From assembly GCF_009789535.1 (NCBI RefSeq), contig NZ_WSUT01000006.1, positions 1-64,000 of the forward strand: a DNA stretch of 64,000 bases, given 5' to 3'. The DNA comes from Sphingomonas carotinifaciens (lineage in GTDB: Bacteria; Pseudomonadota; Alphaproteobacteria; Sphingomonadales; Sphingomonadaceae). Both the position numbers and the translations under genes were made by a program. The notes under the pieces are model-generated. The model saw only the letters and a list, made by a program, of their open reading frames with translations. It made no database searches and was not told where the DNA came from. Below are positions 33,557 through 42,325 of this stretch, piece after piece. The stretch's first letter is position 1. Every line of letters begins with the position of its first letter.

Positions 33557-34844
33557 GGCTCCGATCCTTCCCGCGATCCGGGGGCGGTGTACCCGGTGAG
33601 GAAGGCGGGGCGGACGCCCCTTCGAGCGCGGCCCCGATCTTGATCCGGTCGGCGACAAGCTGGCGAGTGGATTCCCCGACCGTGTTGACCATGCGCGCGC
33701 TTTCGCCGCGCTCGCGCGCCTTCTGCATGGCGTCGTCGACGATCGTCTGGGCGGGCGCGAGACGTGGGTCGGCGTGGTTCTTCTCGGCCGTGTTCTTCAG
33801 GAACAGCTCGGCGAGCCGCTCCTGGCCTGGCGAAGCCCCAGGCGGCAGGATCGGCCGCTCCAGCGAGCGAACGGCGCGCTGGAGCTGCGCTGGCTGCTGC
33901 GAATTGATCTGGACGCCGAGAGCCGCGCCGATCTCGCGGACGCGCTCAAGCGGAGTCTGCTGCGGGGTGATGACCGCATCGACCTGACGCACGCCAAGAT
34001 AGGTGAGAAGGTGTGACTGGTAGATCGGGCCTTTGGCGTGGCGGACATAGGCCAGCTCGGTGCGGGCGTTGGCGATGACCGGGGAGGGGGCGCCTTCTCG
34101 AATGAGGCTGCGTAGCCGGTCGGCCGCCTGCTGGCGGGCGGCCGGGAGATAGCGATCCAGTTCCTCGCGGGCCTTGGTCAGCGTCACCCGGTAGCGCTGC
34201 CCTTCGGGCGGCGCACGTTGAGGCAGCAAGGCTATCCCGGCGGGACCGATCCGCGCTTCGGGCGCAAGGTCGCGACGGATCGCCGCCTCGGCGAGCACCG
34301 CGGCCATAGGCCGATGATCGCCGGTGAGGAAGCCATGCCGGGACGCGTCCATCCACGCGGTCTTGTCGATCGAGGCGATCCTGATGGGATGGCCGGCATC
34401 GCGGGCGAGCTGCGCCGCGTGGTGGCGCATCGTCCGCCCGTTTCCCTCGCGGAAAGGGTGGATGGCATTGATCTCGTTGATGTGGTTGCCGAGCCGGTCG
34501 AAAAACTCGTCGCGGGCGAGGCCCTTCAGCGCATCGCCCGCCCGCGTATCGGCAAACCGCTTATCGAGCTCGCGCGCGATGTAAGGCACGTGCGCGAAAC
34601 TGGAGCCGCCCTTGGCGATATTGACGGTGCGATCCTGACCCGCCCAGTCGTAAAGGTCCTGGAAGAGGTGCCGATGTAGGGCGCGATAGCCGTCCGTCGT
34701 CGCTGGAAAGGTGAGGCGCGCGGCTTCTGCGCCGCGCGCCAAGGTCAACCTCCGCTCGGCCTCCATGAGGGTCTTGTCGTCCGTGATCCCAAGCCGGTTC
34801 CGGAGCGTGTCGGTCCCCGGATAGGTGTAGGGATCGTCTGCCAA
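33552..34844 (-). CDS. Fic-domain toxin/AMP-transferase (VbhT-like)
   Basis: The 430-residue protein has a Fic domain in residues 45-190 with HPFREGNGR at 129-137, the complete active-site motif, and the flap region TVNIAKGGSSFAHVPYIA. Such proteins transfer AMP to target proteins. The C-terminal ~240 residues (helical, many Ala/Arg) are not a domain I can name; in Bartonella VbhT the matching position is a secretion-signal BID domain. The antitoxin gene lies two bases upstream, as in VbhA-VbhT. Confidence 0.88.
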   Translation of the reverse strand: MADDPYTYPGTDTLRNRLGITDDKTLMEAERRLTLARGAEAARLTFPATTDGYRALHRHLFQDLYDWAGQDRTVNIAKGGSSFAHVPYIARELDKRFADTRAGDALKGLARDEFFDRLGNHINEINAIHPFREGNGRTMRHHAAQLARDAGHPIRIASIDKTAWMDASRHGFLTGDHRPMAAVLAEAAIRRDLAPEARIGPAGIALLPQRAPPEGQRYRVTLTKAREELDRYLPAARQQAADRLRSLIREGAPSPVIANARTELAYVRHAKGPIYQSHLLTYLGVRQVDAVITPQQTPLERVREIGAALGVQINSQQPAQLQRAVRSLERPILPPGASPGQERLAELFLKNTAEKNHADPRLAPAQTIVDDAMQKARERGESARMVNTVGESTRQLVADRIKIGAALEGASAPPSSPGTPPPDRGKDRSR

Positions 34845-34846
34845 GG

Positions 34847-35104
34847 TCAGGCCGCGATCTGGTGGGTTCCTGGCTTGTAGAGGCCGAGGATGATGGACGG
34901 CATGAGCGAAGGGGGAACACCCTCATCGAGCATCATGGCGAACATGGCATCCTCGTCGCCGGTCGGCGTCATGTCCTCGATGACGAGGTTGGCGCGCGCC
35001 TCTGCTACGTCCTCGCGCCAGAGCGCGATCTGCTCGGGGGTGCCACGCTCAAAGTCCATGGAGCGGATGCGCTCGCGCAGCGTGTCGAGATTGATCTGGG
35101 CCAT
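34847..35104 (-). CDS. VbhA-like antitoxin of the Fic toxin
   Basis: This 85-residue helical protein contains ARANLVIEDMTPTGDEDAMFAMMLDEG, which aligns with the VbhA antitoxin helix. The inhibitory motif S/T-x3-E-G/N appears here as N39-LVI-E43-D44, so the glutamate is kept and the flanking residues differ. It is immediately upstream of the Fic gene on the same strand. Confidence 0.7.
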   Translation of the reverse strand: MAQINLDTLRERIRSMDFERGTPEQIALWREDVAEARANLVIEDMTPTGDEDAMFAMMLDEGVPPSLMPSIILGLYKPGTHQIAA

Positions 35105-35190
35105 CGCGTCATCCTTTCGCCGTTAACCCTACGCGCTCCCCCGCGATTTCTCAACAAATCACGTTGGCGCAGGTCCGTTTCGGCACGGTT

Positions 35191-35216
35191 GATCCGCGCT
35201 CAATCGAGCGCGGATC
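35191..35216 (-). terminator. Hairpin after the DUF3768 gene
   Basis: GATCCGCGCTC, loop AATC, GAGCGCGGATC: an 11-base-pair stem 16 bases downstream of the DUF3768 stop. There is no clear T run. Confidence 0.55.
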
Positions 35217-35231
35217 GCTACGCCACAGGCG

Positions 35232-35618
35232 TTAGTATTCGCTGGCCAGCATGATCGTCAGCACCCGTTTAGTCTGCTCGGGATTCCACGGAGCGTCACT
35301 GCCGTAGGTGAGGCTCGTGTCGTAGCAGTCGATCTTCCAGAACACCGTCTGCACAACCGCCTTTGCATCGTCCGGACGGTCCTGCGTCCACGCGCCGGTT
35401 GCGAGCTTATAGATCGCGCCGAAATCGTGCTCGCCATGAGGGTCGTTGTTGCCATCGAACTTCGTGAACCGGGTGATCGCGACCAACGCGGCGAAACGGT
35501 CCAGCTCGGGGAGGGCCTGGAATCCCATCGTAACGTTGGCGAGGCTCGCGAGGCCAGGGTGGGTACGCGCCGCATCGTTGAGACGCCGGATGGTGTCGAT
35601 CTGCTCGGGAGTCGGCAT
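35232..35618 (-). CDS. DUF3768 protein
   Basis: The 128-residue protein shows the DUF3768 pattern: IRRLNDAART, VTMGFQAL, FDGNNDPHGEHDFG, FWKIDCYD and TKRVLTIMLASEY. The family is common on alphaproteobacterial plasmids and its function is unknown. An AAGGAGG ribosome-binding site precedes the ATG, and repeat A (35641-35867) starts 22 bases upstream. Confidence 0.88.
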   Translation of the reverse strand: MPTPEQIDTIRRLNDAARTHPGLASLANVTMGFQALPELDRFAALVAITRFTKFDGNNDPHGEHDFGAIYKLATGAWTQDRPDDAKAVVQTVFWKIDCYDTSLTYGSDAPWNPEQTKRVLTIMLASEY

Positions 35619-35640
35619 GGGTGATCCTCCTTGTTGGCAT

Positions 35641-35867
35641 GGGCCGCAAGGCCGTTCGGCCTCACGGCCCTGCCTGTCCGGCGAGGACGGGATGGGGAGG
35701 GGAACGAGAATCTTGGTAAGCTGGCGCGGGCGAGCCGCCCTAGCGCGGCCGGCACCGACGGGGCCGGGCGCCGCGCTTGGCGGCTTACACGGGCGGCAAG
35801 ATTGTCGTTCGGGAACGAAAGGGCGGCGCCCTTGGCGTTCCCCGGCGCGGGTCGCCCCGCGCCAGAC
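35641..35867 (-). repeat. Repeat A: hairpin-rich leader element (copy 1 of 3)
   Basis: About 230 bases shared with 42543-42776 and 45132-45366. Common blocks are TCCGGCGAGGA, GGGATGGGGAGGG, CCGCCCTAGCGCGGCC and TTCGGGAACGAAAGGGC. Three hairpins: GGCCG-TT-CGGCC inside GGGCC/GGCCC; a long stem CCGCC-AGCGCGG paired with CCGCGCT-GGCGG; and GGGAAC-AAGGGC paired with GCCCTT-GTTCCC. It is 22 bases upstream of the DUF3768 gene and fills most of the gap to the plus-strand gene at 35910. Confidence 0.85.
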
Positions 35868-35909
35868 AAACGGATAAGGTTCGGGAGGGGACTTCGGGGG
35901 GAAGCGCGA

Positions 35910-36569
35910 ATGTCGAACTGGGCGGAGCGGGCGTCGGCGTCGTTGCTACCGCTCAGCCGCGCGAGCACCCTTGGCGCCGCGCTCAAGGAGTGGACCTATA
36001 CGGGGCGCTTCTTCGACCTCGAAGCGGCGGACGGCACCTGCGAGCTGTGCGGGCAGCAGGAGCTTCGCTACCATTTCGAGATCGAGAACGACGGCACGTC
36101 CGCGTCGTTGCTGGTCGGCTCCGAGTGCATCAAGCGCTTCGAGATCGCCGGCATTGACGAGCAAGGGCGACGGCTCGATGCACGCGATACGGGAAAGCTG
36201 GTGGACCGTCACCGCCGCGGCCTGGTGGAGGACGCGCGCAAGCAACGCGTCATGACCGCGCTGCTCAAGCTCGGTCGCAAGGCACCCGACTTCGACGCGC
36301 AGAACTTCATCGCCTTCGTCGACGACAAAGGTGCGTTCACCCCCAACCAGGTGGCGATGATCTTCTGGCGGCTCGGCTCGGCCGGGGTGGAGTATCGCCC
36401 GGCCGACTGGAAGGTGCGGCTGCGCCGCGACAGCGATATCGGCCAGCTCCGAACGATGAAGCCGGCCGCTTTCAAGCGAGTCATGGCGGCGCTCACCGCG
36501 GCGCAGCGGCGCCGGATCGACGAAATCGAGGCTCGCTTAGCTCAGTATGGGCAGCGCTGGCGCGAGTGA
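35910..36569 (+). CDS. Hypothetical plasmid protein with a possible zinc ribbon
   Basis: The 219-residue protein has CELCGQQELRYHFEIEN (Cys44, Cys47) and LLVGSECIKRFE (Cys73), possibly a small zinc-binding module, followed by a helical region (VVEDARKQR-like, RRIDEIEARLAQYG). The ATG at 35910 was chosen because the longer open frame reads through repeat A. Family not recognised. It sits divergent from DUF3768. Confidence 0.65.
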   Translation: MSNWAERASASLLPLSRASTLGAALKEWTYTGRFFDLEAADGTCELCGQQELRYHFEIENDGTSASLLVGSECIKRFEIAGIDEQGRRLDARDTGKLVDRHRRGLVEDARKQRVMTALLKLGRKAPDFDAQNFIAFVDDKGAFTPNQVAMIFWRLGSAGVEYRPADWKVRLRRDSDIGQLRTMKPAAFKRVMAALTAAQRRRIDEIEARLAQYGQRWRE

Positions 36570-36638
36570 TGTGCCGCCCGCGGTGCGGACCGTGATTTTC
36601 TGCTTTCGTTCCGCTCGGCCCTGACTCATAGAATCGTC

Positions 36639-37121
36639 ATGCCGATCATGCCGGAACATCGCTGGCTGTACCCGATCGACTGGCCCGAGCTGTCCAGGCT
36701 GATCCGGTTCGGCCGCGCTAAAGGCCGCTGCGAGCATTGCCGACGGCCGCACGGTGCGCGCGTCTTCCATCTTGGCGATGGTCGCTGGTGGGATGCCGAT
36801 CGCCGACAGTGGCGCGACGGGCGGGGACGGCGCATCCGTGTCGTCGGGGCAGACGTCGCCGCGATCGTCCGGCTCACGCGGGTGTATATCGCCTGCGCGC
36901 ACCTCAATCACGACCCGACCGACAATGCGCCGCGCAATCTCGCCGCGCTCTGCCAGCGCTGCCACATGATCCACGACGCGGCCGAGCATCGCCGGCGCCG
37001 GTGGTACAACGCCTATCGCAGGCGTGCGCTGGGCGATCTTTTGGCTCTGCTCGATGGGCTGCCGACGATCGGGGCGAGGCAGGGTGTGCCACGTGGCACA
37101 CCTGCGCGTCACACCGCCTAA
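36639..37121 (+). CDS. HNH endonuclease-like protein
   Basis: The 160-residue protein has a zinc site made of CEHC (Cys31, Cys34) and LCQRCHMIHD (Cys105, Cys108), with the nuclease core ACAHLNHDPTDNAPRNLAAL (His88, Asn90, His91). This is the arrangement of HNH proteins on phages and plasmids. The last 15 codons contain the parS-like palindrome at 37085. The role is unknown. Confidence 0.78.
   Translation: MPIMPEHRWLYPIDWPELSRLIRFGRAKGRCEHCRRPHGARVFHLGDGRWWDADRRQWRDGRGRRIRVVGADVAAIVRLTRVYIACAHLNHDPTDNAPRNLAALCQRCHMIHDAAEHRRRRWYNAYRRRALGDLLALLDGLPTIGARQGVPRGTPARHTA
37085..37100. repeat. parS-like palindrome, site 1
   Basis: TGTGCCACGTGGCACA, a perfect 16-base palindrome. It shares the TGT..CACGTG..ACA frame of chromosomal parS (TGTTTCACGTGAAACA). 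Located in the 3' end of the HNH gene, 94 bases before arsR. Confidence 0.7.
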
Positions 37122-37171
37122 GCCCCCCATTCACTCGAACCGCGGTAAGGGAGAAGGCCTATCGCTCTTTG

Positions 37172-37195
37172 ATATATCTGCTATGCTGGATATAT
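37172..37195. promoter_or_regulatory. Inverted repeat upstream of arsR, probable ArsR operator
   Basis: ATATATC, ten bases, GATATAT. It overlaps the arsR ATG (37194) and the likely -10 region (TATGCT), as expected for an autoregulatory ArsR site. Confidence 0.65.
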
Positions 37196-37526
37196 GGAAA
37201 ACGAGTTAGCGATCGCGGCACTGGGGGCGTTGGCGCAGGGCACGCGCCTCGACGTGTTTCGTCTGCTGGTGCGGCACGAGCCTGACGGGTTGGCTGCAGG
37301 CGAGATCGCCCGCCGGCTGGATGTGCCGCAGAACACGATGTCGGCGCACCTTGGTATTCTGGCCCGTGCCGGCCTCGTTCGCTCCGAACGGCACAGCCGG
37401 TCGATCATCTACCGCGCCGACCTCGACGGGCTGCGCGCGCTAACGCTGTTCCTCGTCAAGGATTGCTGTGCCGGCAACGCCGAATTGTGCGGGCCGCTCA
37501 TCGCCGAACTCGCTCCCTGCTGCTGA
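37194..37526 (+). CDS. arsR: ArsR-family arsenic-responsive repressor
   Basis: The 110-residue protein has a winged helix (AAGEIARRLDVPQNTMSAHLGILARAGLVRSERHSRSIIY) and a C-terminal cysteine set KDCCAGNAELCG (Cys91, Cys92, Cys99), close to the As(III) site of Acidithiobacillus ArsR rather than the CVC type of E. coli. First gene of arsR-arsC-acr3-arsN-arsH. Almost no leader separates the operator from the ATG. Confidence 0.9.
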   Translation: MENELAIAALGALAQGTRLDVFRLLVRHEPDGLAAGEIARRLDVPQNTMSAHLGILARAGLVRSERHSRSIIYRADLDGLRALTLFLVKDCCAGNAELCGPLIAELAPCC

Positions 37527-37537
37527 AAGGACGCCCC

Positions 37538-37981
37538 ATGAGCCGGACTGACTCGGTCGTCGACATCGTCATCTACCACAATCCCGAGTGCGGCACGTCG
37601 CGCAACGCGCTCACCATGATCCGCAATGCCGGCATCGAGCCGCACGTGGTCGAATATCTGAAGACCCCGCCGTCGCGCGCGCTGCTGGTCGAGCTGATTG
37701 AGCGGGCGGGCATCTCGCCGCGCGAGCTGCTGCGCGAGAAAGGCACGCCCTATGCGGAGCTGGGGCTCGGCGACACCACACTGTCCGACGAGGCGCTGGT
37801 GGACGCGATGATGGCGCACCCGATCCTCATCAACCGCCCGCTGGTCGTCTCACCCTTGGCCGTGAAGCTCTGCCGCCCGTCCGAAGCCGTCCTCGATCTG
37901 TTGCCGAGCGGGCAGCTCGGCGCGTTCGCCAAGGAGGACGGCGAACAGGTGGTGGACGCGTCCGGCGAGCGGGTCGGCTGA
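37538..37981 (+). CDS. arsC: ArsC arsenate reductase, glutaredoxin-coupled type
   Basis: The 147-residue protein has VIYHNPECGTSRNAL with catalytic Cys18, GTPYAELGL and LINRPLVVSPLAVKLCRPSEAVLDLL, the signature of the E. coli plasmid R773-type enzyme. It reduces arsenate to arsenite using glutathione and glutaredoxin. I chose ATG 37538; the longer frame overlaps arsR. Confidence 0.93.
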   Translation: MSRTDSVVDIVIYHNPECGTSRNALTMIRNAGIEPHVVEYLKTPPSRALLVELIERAGISPRELLREKGTPYAELGLGDTTLSDEALVDAMMAHPILINRPLVVSPLAVKLCRPSEAVLDLLPSGQLGAFAKEDGEQVVDASGERVG

Positions 37982-37985
37982 GCCC

Positions 37986-39065
37986 ATGTCGACGATCGCC
38001 CCTGTCGCCGGACCTGCGCCGGCGCGCGCCGGCATCGGCACCTTCGAGCGCTACCTGACGCTCTGGGTGGCGCTCTGCATCGTTGCCGGCATCGGCTTGG
38101 GGCACCTTTTGCCCGGCCTGTTCGCGCGCGTTGCCTCGGCCGAGGTAGCGCGCGTCAACCTCATCGTCGCGGTGCTGATCTGGCTGATGATCGTACCGAT
38201 GCTGCTCAAGATCGACTTCGGCGCGCTCGGGTCGGTCCGCCAGCATTGGAAGGGGGTGGGCGTCACACTGTTCATCAACTGGGCGGTGAAGCCCTTCTCG
38301 ATGGCAGCGCTTGGCACATTGTTCATCGGTTGGCTGTTCGCGCCGCTTCTGCCCGCAGGGGAGGGGCCGTCCTACATCGCTGGCCTGATCCTGCTCGCTG
38401 CGGCACCGTGCACGGCCATGGTGTTCGTGTGGTCGAACCTGTGCGAGGGCGAGCCGACCTACACGCTGTCCCAGGTCGCGCTGAACGACGTCATCATGGT
38501 GTTCCTGTTCGCGCCGCTCGTCGGGCTGCTGCTCGGCGTCGCTTCGGTGACGGTGCCGTGGGACACGCTGCTGATCTCGGTGATGCTCTACATCGTCGTG
38601 CCAGTCATCGCCGCCCAGCTCGTGCGCCGTGTCGTGCTGACGAACGGCGGACAAGCCGCGCTCGACCGGCTGCTCGGTCGCTTGGGGCCGGTGTCGCTCG
38701 TCTCGCTGCTGGCGACGCTCGTCCTGCTGTTCGGCTTCCAGGGTGAGGCGATCGTGGCGCAGCCGTTGGTGATCGCACTGCTTGCGGTGCCGATCCTCAT
38801 CCAAGTCTATTTCAATGCAGGTCTAGCCTACTGGCTCTCGCGCCGCTTCGGCGTTGCCTGGTGCGTGGCGGCGCCTGCGGCGCTGATCGGCGCATCCAAC
38901 TTCTTCGAATTGGCCGTGGCGGCCGCGATCTCGCTGTTCGGGCTCAAGTCGGGCGCGGCGCTGGCCACGGTCGTCGGCGTGCTGGTCGAGGTGCCCGTGA
39001 TGCTGTCGGTCGTCTCGATCGTGAAAGCATCCCGGGGCTGGTACGAGCGCGGGGCGCACGCATGA
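37986..39065 (+). CDS. acr3: ACR3 arsenite efflux pump
   Basis: This 359-residue membrane protein has ten helices. It carries the ACR3 features MLLKIDFGAL, NWAVKPFSMA and AAAPCTAMVFVWSNLCEG, with the essential Cys142 in the fourth helix, and a late NFFELAVAAAISLFG. It exports As(III) with the proton gradient. It starts four bases after arsC and overlaps the acetyltransferase gene (ATGA). Confidence 0.95.
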   Translation: MSTIAPVAGPAPARAGIGTFERYLTLWVALCIVAGIGLGHLLPGLFARVASAEVARVNLIVAVLIWLMIVPMLLKIDFGALGSVRQHWKGVGVTLFINWAVKPFSMAALGTLFIGWLFAPLLPAGEGPSYIAGLILLAAAPCTAMVFVWSNLCEGEPTYTLSQVALNDVIMVFLFAPLVGLLLGVASVTVPWDTLLISVMLYIVVPVIAAQLVRRVVLTNGGQAALDRLLGRLGPVSLVSLLATLVLLFGFQGEAIVAQPLVIALLAVPILIQVYFNAGLAYWLSRRFGVAWCVAAPAALIGASNFFELAVAAAISLFGLKSGAALATVVGVLVEVPVMLSVVSIVKASRGWYERGAHA

Positions 39066-39499
39066 CCGGCCTCCGCGTCACGTGTCTCGCGCCGGGCGAG
39101 CTGGATGATCTGGCCGGCGCGCTGGCAGCCGCCAAGCTGCCGACCGCCGATCTCGCCGAACCCGGCCGCGCCTTCGTCCGCTTCGACGACGACGCTGGGT
39201 TGGTCGGGTTCGGCGGGATCGAGGGCGAAGGGTCGGACCGCCTGCTCCGCTCGCTGGTGGTCTTGGCCGATCGCCGGGGCGCCGGCATCGGCGGTGCGAT
39301 GCTGGCGCTGCTTGAGGGCGAGGCGCGCCGGCTCGGCGCCGAGCGGCTCCACCTTCTGACCGACACCGCGGCGCCATTTTTCCGGGTGAACGGCTATGCA
39401 GAGGCCGATCGCGCTGCGGCGCCGCCTGCGGTTGCCGCCTCGCGCGAGTTCACCGCGCTCTGCCCGGCGTCGGCCACCTTTCTCGTGAAAGCTCTTTGA
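39062..39499 (+). CDS. GNAT acetyltransferase, ArsN2-like
   Basis: The 145-residue protein has the acetyl-CoA loop [11 protein letters not shown] (about 70-80), [17 protein letters not shown] before it and [16 protein letters not shown] after it. Short GNAT proteins named ArsN in ars operons are known or suspected to acetylate arsenic-containing compounds; the substrate here is not shown. The longer open frame upstream overlaps acr3. Confidence 0.85.
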   Translation: MTGLRVTCLAPGELDDLAGALAAAKLPTADLAEPGRAFVRFDDDAGLVGFGGIEGEGSDRLLRSLVVLADRRGAGIGGAMLALLEGEARRLGAERLHLLTDTAAPFFRVNGYAEADRAAAPPAVAASREFTALCPASATFLVKAL

Positions 39500-40254
39500 T
39501 GCCGCTTCGTACGCTCACCGATCCCGACCTCCTGCCGGCACTCGATCCAGCCTATATCCGCGCGCGGCCCGCCACAGGGCTCGGGCCGCTTGATCCGGCA
39601 CCTCGGATACTCCTGCTCTACGGCAGCTTGCGTGAGCGCTCCTTCTCGCGGCTCGCCACGGAGGAAGCGGCACGCCTGCTGCAGTTATTCGGCGCGGAAA
39701 CGCGGATCTTCGATCCCTCGACACTGCCGCTCCCCGACCAAGTGGCCGGAGACGATCACCCGGCCGTCCATGAGCTGCGCGAACTGGCGCTGTGGTCCGA
39801 GGGCCAAGTCTGGTGCAGCCCGGAACGTCACGGCCAGATCACCGGCATCATGAAAGCGCAGATCGATCACCTGCCGCTCGAGATGAAGGGCATGCGCCCG
39901 ACCCAGGGCCGTACGCTCGCGGTGATGCAGGTGTCTGGCGGATCGCAGTCGTTCAACGCCGTCAACACGCTGCGGCTGCTCGGCCGCTGGATGCGGATGT
40001 TCACGATCCCGAACCAGTCGTCGGTCGCGATGGCCTACAAGGAGTTCGACGAGACCGGACGCATGAAGCCGTCGAGCTATTATGACCGCATCGTCGACGT
40101 GATGGAGGAGCTGGTCCGCTTCACGGTCCTGCTACGGCCACACGCGACGCAGCTCGTAGAACGCTACTCGGAGCGCAAACAGGCCGGCGTGCCGGTCGAC
40201 ACGACGACGGACCTGTCGAGCATCGCGACCGCGCCACAAGGCCGCTGGCGGTGA
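39499..40254 (+). CDS. arsH: ArsH NADPH-dependent FMN reductase
   Basis: The ~251-residue protein has the flavodoxin-like FMN site [17 protein letters not shown] (about residues 41-57), the ArsH motif [21 protein letters not shown] and [21 protein letters not shown]. It oxidises methylated or organoarsenicals and gives organoarsenical resistance. The start ATG at 39499 overlaps the previous stop by one base. Confidence 0.93.
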   Translation: MPLRTLTDPDLLPALDPAYIRARPATGLGPLDPAPRILLLYGSLRERSFSRLATEEAARLLQLFGAETRIFDPSTLPLPDQVAGDDHPAVHELRELALWSEGQVWCSPERHGQITGIMKAQIDHLPLEMKGMRPTQGRTLAVMQVSGGSQSFNAVNTLRLLGRWMRMFTIPNQSSVAMAYKEFDETGRMKPSSYYDRIVDVMEELVRFTVLLRPHATQLVERYSERKQAGVPVDTTTDLSSIATAPQGRWR

Positions 40255-40288
40255 GCCGCACCACCCGATCGGCAAGGAAGTCGCCACG

Positions 40289-40317
40289 GCGCCGCCCGAC
40301 CTCGTGTCGGGCGGCGC
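40289..40317 (+). terminator. Hairpin after arsH
   Basis: GCGCCGCCCGAC, loop of five, GTCGGGCGGCGC: a 12-base-pair GC stem 35 bases after the arsH stop. No U run. A second hairpin of similar strength follows near 40338-40371. Confidence 0.55.
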
Positions 40318-40408
40318 GACGCGGACCTGAAAGGGCAGCCGGCGCGCCAGCCCGCCAGGGCTGGCGCGCCGGGGCGACGGGCCGCCTTGCGCTCGTCAGG
40401 AGAGGAAA

Positions 40409-40434
40409 GGGGGTCCGATTATCACCGGACCCCC
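40409..40434 (-). terminator. Terminator of the ParB-like gene
   Basis: GGGGGTCCG and CGGACCCCC pair across eight bases, followed on the minus strand by CTTTCC. It lies 12 bases after the stop of the ParB-like gene. Confidence 0.65.
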
Positions 40435-40445
40435 AGCTTTGCTGT

Positions 40446-42284
40446 TCAGGCCGTTTCCTCGTCGATCATGCCCTCCTGCTCGCTGCCGTTCTCGTCCATG
40501 TCGGCGTCGCATTCCTCCGGCTCGCGCTCCGCTCGGTCAAAGGCACCGATCCGCAGCGGGGCGGGAAGCCAATGGGCGGGCAACCGCTCGGACACGTTCA
40601 CGGCAAGGTCCGCCTTCTTCTTGATGGTGGCGCAATTCTCGGCACTCGACGCGCCCACTTCCTCGCGCAACAGGTCGATCATCGCAGCACGGCGCATCTT
40701 GTCGAACAGGCCGATGGGGGCGGTCCAGCGCGACGCGATGTTCACGCCGCTCGCGCGCACGATCTGCTCGAATTGGTGGTGGCGCTGGCCGGGGGAGCCG
40801 CCCGCGAACACCGTGCCGTCCACCGTCATCGCGACAAGCCCGGCCAGCAACGCCATCTTGTCGTCGCTGCCCATGGCACGGATCGCCTCGAACCGGCCTT
40901 CGGCGGGAATGGCGGCGAAACGGGTCGCCATCATGTCCTCCACGGCAAGAACGTCGCTCGTCGCCATCAACTCTTGCGCCACGTCGGTCGCGACGGCCTT
41001 GGCCTGAACCTCGATCGCCATCTGGTGGCTGTGCGCGCCGTGGAGCAACTGGCCCGCGAGGCTGTCGAGCACGATGTCGAGTGCCAGCGCCGGGTCGGCC
41101 GCGACCGCCTCCTGCACGACCCGTGTCTTAATGCGCGTGAGGTCGGCGAACAGGCTGTTGCTGTAAAGCGGGACGGGACCGTCGTGGTTCGCCTTCGGTT
41201 TCGGCTCGGCCTTGGCGCGGTAGAAGCTCTTGCCCAGTGATCCGTCATGCGACACCCAAAGGGCCACGCCGCCCACCGCAACCTGCTCGCGATTAAAGGC
41301 GCGCAAGCCTTCGGTGATCGCGTCGCGCTCGTCCGATAGCGGGTCGATCCGCTCGCTGTCCTCGCCCTCGGCCTCTGCGATGGCCTCGATCTCGGCGTCG
41401 ATCGCGGTAAGCCTCGTCGCCTCGTCGTGGGTCGGCTCGCGCGTCGCCGGGTACATGCTGCCCTTCATATAGAGGTCGTAAGGGCGTTCGAGCGCCGCAC
41501 GGACTTCGTGCCACCCGATAGCGCGATACTCGTCCGCGAGTGCGTCCAGCTTCTCTTCTGCCAGTTCTCGCACAAGCTCGGGATCGTCCGCAAAGCCTTC
41601 GGCCCCTTGGCTGAACAGGTCGACCGTGATCGTACCGCCTTTGGCCTCGTAAGCCTCCCGCCCGACGAACAGGAACGGGCCGCTGGTGGTGTCCACCTTC
41701 TCGGTGGTGAGCATCCGGCGGATAGTGTGCGCGTGGCCGTTCGCGGCCTTCCAGACCTTCATCTGCTGGCTGTGATCGTCGGTGAGGGTGAGCGCACGTG
41801 CGGCCTCAAGGCTCAACTGATCCTTGGCGATCAGGTCGATCAGCGCCGGGGCAAGCGCAGACAGGCGGAGCATCTTGTAGACGAAGCTGACCGCCTGACC
41901 GAACCGGGCCGCAATCTCCTCGGCGTCCATGCCCGTGTCGCGGAGCGCGGCGAAGGCGCGGATGCTGTCGGCAGGGTGCATGTCCTCGCGCTGGAAATTC
42001 TCGGCGAGCGACAGTTCGATGGCTTCTTCCTTGGTCCGCAACTCAACCGGGAAGGTGTCGCTGCTTTTGATCCGCTTGCGCTTCACCAAGATTTTGAGCG
42101 CGCGGTAACGCCGCCCTCCGGCAAAAACCCACAACAGCCCCTCGTCCTCATAGGCGACAAGGTTCTGCAACAGCCCGTGCGCTTCGATGTCGTCGGCCAT
42201 CGCCTCGACGGCGGACGGCTTCACGCGGCGCTGGTTGAGCGGGGAAAGGCGAAGCTGGGCGAGCTTGGGATGGATGATAGCCAT
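40446..42284 (-). CDS. Long ParB/Spo0J-like DNA-binding protein (YubM-like)
   Basis: The 612-residue protein has an N-terminal ParB domain (residues ~10-105: LSPLNQRRVKPSAVEAMADDIEAHGLLQNLVAYE, FAGGRRYRALKILV, ELSLAENFQREDMHPAD), then a helix-turn-helix (DAEEIAARFGQAVSFVYKMLRLSALAP). The remaining ~430 residues are helical and end in a very acidic tail. Length and plan resemble the ParB-like proteins of plasmid leading regions (YubM of F) more than true partition ParB, and no parA is in view. The first 184 codons of the open frame lie in repeat B and were excluded. Confidence 0.85.
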   Translation of the reverse strand: MAIIHPKLAQLRLSPLNQRRVKPSAVEAMADDIEAHGLLQNLVAYEDEGLLWVFAGGRRYRALKILVKRKRIKSSDTFPVELRTKEEAIELSLAENFQREDMHPADSIRAFAALRDTGMDAEEIAARFGQAVSFVYKMLRLSALAPALIDLIAKDQLSLEAARALTLTDDHSQQMKVWKAANGHAHTIRRMLTTEKVDTTSGPFLFVGREAYEAKGGTITVDLFSQGAEGFADDPELVRELAEEKLDALADEYRAIGWHEVRAALERPYDLYMKGSMYPATREPTHDEATRLTAIDAEIEAIAEAEGEDSERIDPLSDERDAITEGLRAFNREQVAVGGVALWVSHDGSLGKSFYRAKAEPKPKANHDGPVPLYSNSLFADLTRIKTRVVQEAVAADPALALDIVLDSLAGQLLHGAHSHQMAIEVQAKAVATDVAQELMATSDVLAVEDMMATRFAAIPAEGRFEAIRAMGSDDKMALLAGLVAMTVDGTVFAGGSPGQRHHQFEQIVRASGVNIASRWTAPIGLFDKMRRAAMIDLLREEVGASSAENCATIKKKADLAVNVSERLPAHWLPAPLRIGAFDRAEREPEECDADMDENGSEQEGMIDEETA

Positions 42285-42325
42285 GATGATGCTCCGTGAT
42301 CTGGATGGATTTGACTGGGAGGGGG

